64,000 bases of DNA from Panagrolaimus kolymaensis (Eukaryota > Nematoda > Chromadorea > Rhabditida > Panagrolaimidae), in the NCBI GenBank assembly GCA_028622995.1, contig JAJQJQ010000005.1, positions 3,038,001 to 3,102,000 on the forward strand. Direction: 5' to 3'. Position numbers and translations under genes: made by a program. The notes under the pieces were generated by a model. The model did no database searches and was not told where the DNA came from. It was given only the letters and a program-made list of their open reading frames with translations. The stretch's first letter is position 1, and every line of letters starts with the position of its first letter. Below, in pieces: positions 36,312-47,002 of the stretch.

Positions 36312-39300
36312 CTATAAAGAATCAATCATTTTGTAAGGATTTAAAATGCCGCGAGGATCAAAAATTTGTTTGAGTTTTTGATTAATTAAAAGTTCTTCAG
36401 GTTGTTTTCCAAGATGAAGATAAGGACGTTTAAGTTGACCGATACCATGTTCGGCTGAAACACTTCCACCATGTTCAGCAACCCATTCATATAAAAAAGG
36501 ATAAATCCTAAAAAAGTGGTAATACTTATTTACAAATTTTGACATACTGTAGCTAAAGAAAAATGGCTTTAAACACAATCAAAAAATGCAAAATCTTGGT
36601 TAAAAGTTATTTCTAAAATTTCCAAAACCCGACTTACAAATTATATAAATCTTTATCAAATTCTTTTGAAGTAATATTAATATGAGCGTTGCCATCACCA
36701 ACATGCCCATAACACACTACTCTTTTTGCTTTACCCGCTAATCGTTCTCTCAAAATATCAGTAATTTCATAAAAGTATTTTAATGGCAATGAAACATCAT
36801 TTTTATAAACATATCCATCTTTCATTATTGATAACGGCGCAGTTTCTCTTAACTTCCAAAAATTTGATGCTTCTGTTGCTGATTCGGCTAAAACTCCATC
36901 AATAGCAAGTCCAGAATCAAGAACGCTTTCAAGAAAATTTGAAAACTTTTCAGCATCATGTTCAGCATTCGAACCGGATGTTTCAATGAGTACCGTAAAT
37001 GGAGGTTTAGTTGGAAGAACATATTTTAAGCCTTCATTTTCTTCTAAACATTTTAAAGTTTCGAAATCCATAAGTTCAAAAGATGAAAGAATTTCAGATA
37101 AATCTGTTTTAGCTTTTCGCAAAACATCCGTTACTTTTTTAAATGATTTAATTCCCAAAAACGCTGAGTGAACTGAAGTTGGTCGTGGAGCAACCAATAA
37201 TTGGATTCTTGTAATTACACCAAGTTGACCTTCAGATCCAATAAATAAATGATGGGTATGAATACTAGTGTTATCTTTTCTTAAACCATTTCCCATTTTT
37301 ATTATTGTTCCTTTTTCATCCGGAAGAACCACCGTAAGGCCAAGAACATTAGCATGGATGGAGCCATAACGAAGGAGACGAACACCACCAGCGCAAGTTG
37401 AAACATTTCCACCAATTAAACAACTTCCTTTAGCACCCAAATCTAATGGAACCATATAACCATGGGGTGATAGCTTTTGATCAATTTCTTCAAGAATAAA
37501 TCCTGCATCACATTCAAGAATGCCTAGATAAATTAAAGAAATTATTAATGTTGTATTATTTAAAAAAATGCTTTTGATTCCAGGAACTGGTAGGCCAAAT
37601 TTAAAAAAAAAAAAAGCTTTATTATCTGCGAGCAAATAAATGGATGGTTAATTTATTGAAAAATTTGATTCCAACCAACACATTCATCAAATAATTTGCT
37701 TTCAATCAATCGTAACACAATTTTACGAAAATTTTATTACACGAAAAATAATGTTAGCAACGTGCAACGTCAATCAACGTTTTCAAGAATACGAAAAACT
37801 TTTCATTCTCTCTTCTTTCATTTTCTTTTTCTCGTCCTTCTCTTTTTTGTTTTTCGTGCCATTTTTGCGCTTTTAAATTTTTTTAATTCGTTATTTATTT
37901 TTAGAGATAGTTTAATTTTCTTAACCTATAACAATGTCATCTGATGAAGGAATGTACACCGGCGACGAAGAAAACAATCATCCTCCTGCTAGAATGAAAC
38001 AATCTGCTGTTATAATGCCATCTGATGAAGGAATTTACACGGACGACGAGAACGCTCACAATTACAACGTTCGTGCTCGAAAAGAACATCCTGCTGTTAT
38101 AATGTCATCTGATGAAGGAGGATACACAGACGATGGCAAAAACAGTCGTGTTCGAAAGGTGCAGCGTCCTGTTATTTCAACTCAAATTAACTCTAACTCT
38201 TCACATGGAAATGGTTCAAATTATCAAGCTGCTCAAAACCGTTCTCGTTCATCCTCTTCTGATTCAAGTTCTGATGAAGACTTAATGTATCCTCCAGGCT
38301 TTAAACCTCCTGCTATTCCTAATTCATGTAACGAACCAATTATTTCCACTTCTCTTTATGACGAAAGCCAAAATGCTCTCTTAGGCCTTTTTCAAAAGCT
38401 TCCTGCAACTAGCATTACCAAAGTATGAATTTTATTTCTTGTCAACTTATTTTGTTTCTTCACAACTTTTATTATTTTAGGCCAAACAAAGAATATTAGC
38501 ATGTTCGCGAGATCTGGGCATATCCGAAGAAACTGCTATCATTTATAATGATCTTCAAAAAATCTATCGAGCAAAGTTTGGTTCACCTTTGGATAAAGCT
38601 GTAAGCTAACCTTTTTTCATTTGGTTTTTACCATTTTTGTATATTTTTAGGAATGGGATGATCTTTTTGGTACTGCATCTGCATTTCATGCCCTTGATAA
38701 ACATTTTCGAGGAGTTGTTCATGTTATCAAAGAAAAAAATGGAATGCGTTTAAGAATGATTGGCGATGTTCATCAAGCTCTAAAAGATGTTGAAGAAAAT
38801 GAACTGTTCGATACTCTTGATCCTTTACCTCAATTCTCTCCTCAAGAAGTTGAAGACATACTTCGTCCTGAAACTGCTGAAGAAAAAATTGTTCGCTTGG
38901 CATTAGCAAATACTGCACCCTCTCTTCCTGTTCAAGCATCTTTAATCGCGAGAGGTTATGCTCGAGAAAACTTTTATGATATGCCAAAAGTTCGAAACCC
39001 ATTTATTCGTGAAAAAGATGGTGGTTTTTCTGATGAAATTTTTACTGATGATGAAAATGAACTTGGAGTATCTCCACAAGCTATTCCAGTTAAAGTAAGT
39101 AAATGAATTTTTTGCATTTGTAAATCCTTAATGTTATGAAAATTTTAGCCACGAAGACGTCTTTTAACGAATCTCAGAACTAGACGAATTATCAATGGGT
39201 GTCATAGCAGCGAAGCGGATGAAGATGCATATTCAAAACATGGTCGTATGATTCAAAGCCTTCTTGAAACTTCAAATACTCCTTTTGGATTAGAAAACGA

Positions 39301-40799
39301 TGAAGAGAAAGAAGTCGAATTACCTGGTCATGATGATTACAATGAATTTCGTCAAAGAAGAGTTGAATCGTTCGTTGTCCAAACTATTCCTGAAAGACCT
39401 ATCAAAACTATCGTAACTTCTTCTGGAAGAGAAGCAACGTTTCCTTTATGGAACGAGTCATGTGATGATGAATTTATACAACTTTCAACTGGTCATGTTC
39501 GTCCTTATGTAAGTGAATTTTTCTCAATTAGTGAATGGAAACAATAATATTCTCGTTTTTTAGAAAAGATGTCCTTTCAAATTTGTTAGTGTAACGAAAC
39601 AACCTGCTCAAGTTGATTCTCATGATAAAGAAGAAGATGATTGGGAAATTTCATCGACCGCTTCAGAGATAGTTTTGGATGAAAATGATTTAATGAATAT
39701 TCAATCTCTTCTTGAATTTTCTTGTCATATACCAGTTCAAAGTGATACAAGTTCTCTTTCTACTGTAAGTTTTCTTCAGATTTTGTTGTATAAAATATCA
39801 AAAACTATGCTTGTTATTTTTAGACTCTTGCTAACAGTGAATTATATCGTATTGAATCTGAAGAATGTTTGAACAATCGTTTGAAAGAAGTGGAAGAAGA
39901 ATTTAAGAAAAAAGAAAATGAATTGATTCAACATCGAATTGAAGCTTATCGTAAAACTGATGAATGTTATGAACGAGAATACATGAAACTTTTGAAACAA
40001 ACGGAAGAAAAGAAGAAAGAAGTTCAACTATCTCTTTAAAAATTTGTTAACCTTAATTAATGCTTATTGACTGTTACTTTGTATAATTATGATGCGAAAT
40101 TTATTATTTGTTTCTGCTCTTATGTAATTTTACTTCAATAAATTTTTGTAAATAAAATGTTTGATAGCGAGACTAATATAATTTTGAATTACGAATGAAT
40201 GAGAAAGGGTTTCGTTGTGTTTTTTTCTTCATTTTAACCTTGATCTTGATTACGAAAGCTCGGTAATATAAAGGATTATTTATGGTGGAAGTGATTAACT
40301 TACCTGAAGCATTATCAAGTTTAAAAACTTTGTTCATTCTACGAAGTGATAAAATAATTTCATCATAAACTGGCACGGATCCACCTACTAATCCTGTATT
40401 ACCGCTCTGTGGAACAATGGCTAATCGACGAGAATAACAATGTTTTAAAATATTTGAAACTTCTTCATCGCTTTCCGGCAACAAAACACATTTGGAATTT
40501 CCTGAAATATTTTTAACAACTTTGTTTCTCAATTTCAAATTATCAAAAAATTCCAAACCTTTAAATTGTCCCATCCAATCATTATTGAATGATTTCAAAT
40601 CAGTTGTTTTTACATGATTTTTTCCAGTAATTTTTTCAAAAATATTTAAATCTGAATCTTCTAAAATTCCATAATGATTTCCGCGAGGAGTTTCAATGGA
40701 TGCAAAAAATCGCCGAGCATTGATTGATCTCGATAATAATCGTTTACTTGTTGCTGCTGCAGCAGGAAAAATAAAACAGCGTCGTCGTTGTCCAAGCAT
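36312..40799 (-). CDS. d2hgdh: D-2-hydroxyglutarate dehydrogenase, mitochondrial
   Basis: Exons 40799-40304, 37523-36638 and 36507-36312; 525 residues, normal for the family. This FAD enzyme oxidises D-2-hydroxyglutarate to 2-oxoglutarate in mitochondria. The first 60 residues are a basic presequence (MLGQRRRC, KRLLSRSINARRFF). The PCMH-type FAD domain has VLLPESDEEVSNILKHC, PQSGNTGLVGGSVPVYDEI, GSCLIGGNVSTCAGG and HHLFIGSEGQLGVIT. The C-terminal substrate domain has CYGHVGDGNAHINI (metal-binding His residues) and SAEHGIGQLKR. The start at 40799 was chosen because the presequence begins there; an ATG-less extension runs upstream. The 2,780-nt first intron holds another gene antisense. Confidence 0.93.
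37934..40039 (+). CDS. Uncharacterised acidic protein nested inside the D2HGDH intron
   Basis: Exons 37934-38422, 38481-38600, 38651-39094, 39149-39508, 39564-39764 and 39824-40039; 609 residues. All five introns are phase 0 and 50-59 nt long. Not recognised. The N-terminus has three copies of a (V)IMSSDEGxYTDDE motif within 60 residues, then a Ser/Asp tract. The middle has a conserved-looking domain (GISEETAIIYNDLQKIYRAK, EWDDLFGTASAFHALDKHF, LPVQASLIARGYARENFYD). Further SDEIFTDDENE, then a C-terminal coiled coil (EEEFKKKENELIQHRIEAYR). It is probably a nuclear or cytoplasmic scaffold or regulator; phosphorylation of the SDE motifs by CK2 is plausible. Codon use and splicing match its neighbours, so it is a real gene. 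Confidence 0.8.
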
Positions 40800-41037
40800 T
40801 TGTCGTTCACCCAATAAAAATAAATTGATTTTTGTGCTCTCGAAAAAAAAGTTAAAAACAAAAATTATTGAACCCATTTTTTTAAACTCCGCCTTTTTTA
40901 AGGTTTTTTGGTTTTAATATTGCTGAGCAAAAAAATAACTGTTATCAAAAGCTTTTATTTATTGTCGAATCAGAAAATATTAATCAAAAAATAAATGTAT
41001 GTACATTCAAGAAACAAAGATACTGTACATATAATAA

Positions 41038-42787
41038 TTACCCGAATTGGCCCATAGCTTTCATAACCGTTCCAAGTGAAGGAAAACCAACAGATGTTCC
41101 AGCATTACCATTCACTCCAACAATGGGTAATGCAAAACCTTTAGATGCTGATACTCCACCATTAAGCCAATCAACTCCTATATTTTCTGCAAGACCCATA
41201 TATGGGCCAACATGATAACCATTTGAAACTTGAATGGGTTGTCCAAATGAGCCTTCTTTGAGTGGAATATGTACATGAGTGCCACCACCACCTTCCACGC
41301 CAAGTTGAGATGCAATTGGAACATGCCAGCCTGTTTTATAACCATATAATCCTTCATACCAATTGGCTCCCGTTTCACTCGTTTGTTTCCAATAATCTCG
41401 AACTCCAATGGTATCTGAATATCCGCCACCCCATGAACCAAAATCAACTTTGCCATTATGTCCAGCATCCACGGCACCTTCCTCATTCACAGCATAATAT
41501 GGAATTCCATTAACTCCAACATTAAAATATGTTATTCCAACGCCGCTGTTAAATGAATTCGCTACAGCTCCAAGAGGTTTTGATTCAGATATATAACCAG
41601 CGCAATCAGTTGAATATCCTCGACATTTATCAACAAATTGTGGCTCAATTTTATGTCCATAACAAACTTGAGCTGCAATAACCGAGAATTTTTGACATAA
41701 AGCTTGAATTTGTTCCTTCTTTAATCCCAATTGTGAGAGAGGAACATGACCAGCTTGAAGTTCTTCAATGGTCATAACTTGAGGTCGTAATTTTTCTTCC
41801 TCAAATGCTTCTTGCTCGATGAAACCATCTTCCTCTTCTTCATCTTTGAATACATCCTTCTCTTGCGGCTGAGTTTTAGCTCCAAAAGCTTTATTCTCAG
41901 TTTTTTTTTGAAAATCTCGAATTAAAGCTTTATATTTTTCTGAATTTCCTGAATATGCGTTACTGTAATAATTTGAATTTGCCACTTCTGTTTCTTCATT
42001 ATTGTTTGTAGCGGTTGGTGGCCGAGAATTTTCAATTCCACCAGGTGGATCAGGAATTTTAGGAATAAAACTATCAAGAAAATTTGCTATTCCAGCACCT
42101 TGTTCAGCTTTCTTTCCAACTTCAAATGTTCCAATACCTCCAAGTGAAATGGTATCATGCCGTTCACGAGTTTGTCCAGTGCCGGTTTCTTTTTGTGAAA
42201 AGCCATATTTGGTGTCGCCAATATTAAAAGTTCCAGCGTTTGGAACAGCTGCTGCATCAGCTACTCCAGCTGAAAAAAGTAAAGGGTTAAAGTTTTTATG
42301 GAAATATGGATGATGCTTGGATTAATTATAATACAAATACTTCGAAAGAGAATTATGTATCAAAAAAATTTCAATCTTATGACTTACGTGGAATAAATTT
42401 TGCCACATCCGAAATACTTTGACCAACGCCTAATGAACCCAATCCAGGTACTTCAAAATCAGCATTATTGCCAGTTGATCTTCCAAAAGCTATTGGCGTT
42501 CCACTACCACCACTATTAGCAGCAGCTAAATTAGCAAAATCAATAGGAGATCGTCGAACAGCATCGGCTTTTTCTTTAGCGTCAGCGGCATTTATTTCTT
42601 TACAATATGATCGACTAGGTTCTCTTCGACACAACTCATCTGCTAACCTCGCTACTAAAAAAGAAAAGAAAAAGTTATTATTGATTTACAAGATTGAACT
42701 TGAATACTCACATGATAATGATTCAATGTTTCTAATCAATAACCCCGATATTACAATACCAATAATAAATATTACTCTTTCCCGCAT
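41038..42787 (-). CDS. Secreted glycine-rich nematode protein of unknown function
   Basis: Exons 42787-42712, 42654-42388 and 42269-41038; 524 residues. A hydrophobic leader (VIFIIGIVISGLLI) is probably a signal peptide. Next is a short Cys-containing helix (ELCRREPSRSYCKEINA). A long low-complexity part follows, including acidic KDEEEEDGFIEQEAFEEEK. A region with four cysteines (CQKFSVIAAQVCYGH, KCRGYSTDCAGYIS) precedes the last 180 residues, which are Gly/Tyr/Val-rich: VGITYFNVGVNGIPYYAVNE, FGSWGGGYSDTIGVRDYW, GVEGGGGTHVHIPL. This looks like a repetitive beta-rich extracellular domain. I do not know a named relative; cuticle or eggshell matrix is a guess. Confidence 0.7.
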
Positions 42788-43110
42788 TCCGATAAATAAT
42801 AAAAAAAGAAAAGTGAAAGTTATCTAGCATTCACAACCAATAATGGAAATCCTCTCTCAAGTGAACACCCGTTTTTCTTCAAAGTCTAACCTATTTTCGG
42901 AAGAAAAAAAGTTTTGGATCAGGTTTTTTGGTTGTCGGTCAAAATCATGTTCATGACATTTGAAATCAACTTGATTCTTCTCTTTCCATTAATAGCAAAA
43001 TCGAAGCAAGCGGCTCCAAGAAAAATAAGAAAACACAGTTTACAAAGAAATTTATTTATTATTCAAGATAAACACTAATCTGTAATATTTTTTAGTAAAT
43101 TAAAAGATCT
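42788..43110. other. Short intergenic, nothing recognised
   Basis: Upstream of the glycine-rich gene, downstream of the ATP synthase gene. Confidence 0.5.
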
Positions 43111-44073
43111 CTAAATTTGTTGTCCAGTTGCAGCTTTAATCAACGCTTCAGCGACTTCTGCTCTAATATGACCTAAAATTGTTGGATTTTATTTTTAGGA
43201 TTTCAAGAAAAAACTTGCTTTCGGCGATATCCACTTCGCTTCCACCAGATGCAGCTTGACGTTGTGCACTTTCGAGTTCTTGACGAGCAGCCTAAAAAAT
43301 GTCATCATAACTTTTTTTATCGTCGAAGAAATAGTATAAAATCTTACAGCTTCATCGATATCTTCAATTTTAAGGATTTCTTCAGCAAGTACTTGACAAC
43401 TACCATCAATATTCATAGAAAGAGTACCAGATGAAACAAAGTGTTGGTGAACATTTCCTATAAATTGATATAAGTGATGAAGTCGAATAAATATAAACAA
43501 AAAGTTATACCTTCAATATCAGTAACTTGAACAATACCAGGTTTTAATACACCAATTACAGGAACGTGATTAGCAAGAATACCAACGGTACCAGCAAGAG
43601 TTGGAACATCGACTTGTCTAACAACGGTGTTGGCGAAAATTGCCTGAAATATATTACAATAAGTAAACAAAAAACAAATATTCTAAAGTTAAAAATGAAT
43701 CTAAAGAAACGAAAATGAAACAAAAATCATAGAATTTGTGCTTCGAATCATTTCATAAGTTTTAAACAGTTGATCCCAAAGTTTTTGAAGTAAAATTTGT
43801 GACAAATCATAATTATTTTTGCTCCATTTGATTGTAATAAGAATGAGTAAGAAGAAAAGATAAAAGCCAACAACAAATTCATATACATTTTGGAAGTAAA
43901 TTTTCTTTTGAAACACTTTTACATAGATTAACAGATAATAAACTTACAGAAGCTGGAGAAGAAAAGGTAAGACGAAGCTCATCTGTAGGTTGACCACCAG
44001 AAGCAGGAGCAGCGTAGCTTCGTTTTGGAATAACTCGAGCAAGAGCTCTGAAGCTTCTAACTGCTGAAAACAT
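43111..44073 (-). CDS. Mitochondrial ATP synthase subunit delta (F1 central stalk)
   Basis: Exons 44073-43948, 43643-43511, 43457-43348, 43291-43219 and 43172-43111; 167 residues. The protein is the eukaryotic delta (bacterial epsilon) subunit of the F1 rotor. The N-terminal presequence is MFSAVRSFRALARVIPKRSY. The beta-sandwich domain has VRQVDVPTLAGTVGILANHV and PVIGVLKPGIVQVTDIEG, then FVSSGTLSMNIDGSCQVLAE. The C-terminal two helices are ARQELESAQRQA and RAEVAEALIKA. The last intron starts A|GCAAGT, a clean GC-AG intron; with it the frame and the typical C-terminus are restored. Intron 1 is 304 nt. Confidence 0.92.
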
Positions 44074-47002
44074 CACCTAAAAAATGAATGATTCATTAGA
44101 TGGAAAATTATACGTGAAAAACAGTTATAAATTGTTTTACAAAGACTCGATAAAAAAATGGCTGCAAAAGAAAAATATGTGCTTCAAAGTTTTTTTATTC
44201 AATCAAATTTTTCATTCAAAGCAAAAAAAATGAAACAGAGTTTACGGACGCACGAAATCAGGGCTTTCGTTGAAAGAATTTTTTTACGCTGTTGCAAAAA
44301 GAAATAATTTGGTTTTGGACACAAACTTTCTCATCAGCAGCAACAGCAGTAACAGCGGCGGCGATCAACGTTGAACTAAAAAAAGAAGAAGAATATGTTG
44401 AGAGCATTATTTTGTGGCGGTGTCAACGATGATATTGAACAAAGAAGAAAGAAAGAAAAAAGAGTCACTTCCGGTGGGAAGATTGGTTGTAGTGATGTCT
44501 TCTTGAAAGAAAGAAATAAAGAAGAATATAGTTAGTCGTCGTTGTCGCGGCTCGTCATTTGTCCCTTAAGCTAATTGATTTGTATTATAAGCTTTTTAAA
44601 GAATGCGTTTCAACAACCTCTTCCAAACCTTTTACATAGTTAGTTTCTTTGTTTTTGCGGTTATTAATTTTATGTGTACTTTTTTATACCCTTTTTATTT
44701 ATTTGTTGCTTATCTTTTTATGAGATATTAATCTTTTTAATCCTTTGTTATTTTTAGTGTTCCTTTTTTTCCTTTCTCATGGTTTTATTTATTGATATGA
44801 TAAGAATTTTTTCTTTTTATCTTTTTTTTTTCTTCATTTTGTTCTGGCCTTCCTCGATTAAAGCGTAAAGAAACTTAAACTTGTTTTAACAGAAAAAATG
44901 GGTAAGAAGAAGAAAAAAGAAACTTGTTTAACCCCAAAAAATAATACTGAAAATGTTAAGAGGTCGTCGTTTTGGTTTATGGTAGTTGCTTGCCTTCTGC
45001 CGTCATCACACAATTGTATCCCTTCAAGTTGTGTATGATTGAATTTTGGACACCACAGAAGAAAAAAATTTTCTTCTTATTTTTTTTTTGTGGCTAATTT
45101 AGGGTTATTGCTTTTTTTCATTTGTTTTTATTTCATTTTTTTTCTTCTTGTGTTCCGAATATGACTCTTCCTGAAAATGAAAAAAAGAGGAAGGAAGGAA
45201 AAAATCTCGAGAGCTCAAGCAGCAGCAGATGTCCTTCTCTTTGCTTTTTTTTTTTTGCGCGAATCGAACACGACAAAGCCACAAATGAACCGAACCGTTT
45301 CCAATTTTGGTTTATGGTTGAAAAAAAGAGGGGTGAAGGTTTTAGCAAATGAATGAATGAGCTCTCATTTTTCATTTAAAAAAATTGAGAGACTATGCCA
45401 AACACGCTTGTTGGTGGTGGTGTTGGAGTGTTTTATCGATTTTGCCTTTGTAGACAGAAGCTTGTCATACTTTTGTAGGATTTAAAATATCATGACTAAC
45501 TAATTTATTTTATATATGTATGTATATCATTTTTGACTTTCATTCCTGCATATTTTTTTCTTTTCCTTTTTTATTCTATTTGCTCTATTAATGTCATTTG
45601 ATTTGTGGACTTCCGGTAAAATAAAGAAATAAAAGAGAGGGTTAAAGTAACAGTTTTAATCGATCTATCTTCTTTCTCTCCCATCGTCTTCGTGGTTGCC
45701 TTCTTCTTCATTTTCTTAACATAAATATGTAAGTTTTAAGAAGACAAAAGGTGTATGAAAGGCAATCATCAAATGATGATGATTTCTTATATGTCTTTCA
45801 TTTTGTTTTTCTTCTTTTTTATGCCACTATTGCGCAGTTCTTTCTTCTCTCGTATGCATTTTTAACGGTAGTAGTAGTGGTGGTTAGTGTTTTTGCGCAC
45901 CACCATCAACAGCATCAGCATCAGCCGTAGCGATAATAATAGTAGCTCCCTTAAGGTTGACGCCTGTTTATGATGGCGACGAAGCGAATGAGATGGTGTT
46001 GTGCCTTTTTAGAGATAGAAAAAAATTTCACCGCGCCTTTTTCTTTTTTCCCAAGAATGAACGTTTTTTTTTTCTTGCGATTGTGGTTGGTTTTTATGGG
46101 GGGATTCTTTTTTTAATTTTTTTTATTTGTGATTTCATCCTTGACAAGTGTGTGCTGCAAATGATTGAATCGATAAGCAAGCCCTCCTCTTTTATTTATT
46201 TTTTGCGGTCAAGATTGATTGCTTTTTTCTGAACAAAAAGGAGGTATTAAGGATCATCGAAAATTGAGATTGCGATAATATAGAGAAAGAAAACTTAGAG
46301 AGGGAGAAAAAGTAATCACAAAAAATAGTAAAAAAGATTAGAGGACAATAAAGAAAATGAATGAAAGGGTCAGGTGTTTTCAAAAAATTATCCAAAAGGT
46401 GTTTGTTGTAATTGATTAACACGAAAAATTGCAAGTTATGGAATTTATGTAGTTTTATTTTAAGCAAGCAAATTTCGAATGTTTACAATATTTTTTTTAT
46501 TCATCCACTTATTTTATTTTACCCCAATATAATTTTTAATGATTTATGATATTCTTGGTTTTCTTTCAATATTCTTTTTTTCTTCTTTCAAACAAACGTT
46601 TATGATCGGTGATGTGTGCCTTGCCTTATAATGGCTTCTTATTTTTCGTGCGCGAGAACGAACAAAACATTGAACACAAATTTTTTTTAATATCCTTCCT
46701 AAAAAGAAATAATTCAATTCTTCTTTTTTTTTCAGTGTATTTTGTAATTTTTAAAAAGTGTGTAACACCAATATTTATTTTCATTTTTATTTCTTTGATT
46801 CTTTTTTGTTACGTTAACGATTAACGGAAAACTATTATTTAAAAAAAATTTCTTTCATCTCGAAAAAGAAAAATTAAAGAAAAACATCAATAAAAAATAA
46901 AACAACATTTAAAAAAAGAGGATGAAATTGAGAATATCAACATTGACATCGTCAAAATTTATATGATTTATATAACGAAGGATTGGCCTTATTTTATTGG
47001 TC
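44074..47002. other. Intergenic, 2.9 kb, no gene recognised
   Basis: Divergent upstream region of the ATP synthase and receptor phosphatase genes. It has long pyrimidine/purine runs and small CAG/CAA- and TAG/GTG-type repeats (44335-44365, 45860-45945), more GC than usual in places. ORFs at 45122, 45133, 45957, 46192 and 46609 are low-complexity translations without support. Untranslated first exons could lie here. Confidence 0.5.

Noticed and set aside
46727..46746. Second MITE end (TTTTTTTTCAGTGTA)
   Set aside because: No matching left end or internal ACCCTCA motifs nearby; likely chance in T-rich DNA.
45122..46824. Several ORFs of 70-90 codons before clr-1
   Set aside because: Phe/Lys-rich low-complexity translations of T/A tracts on both strands.
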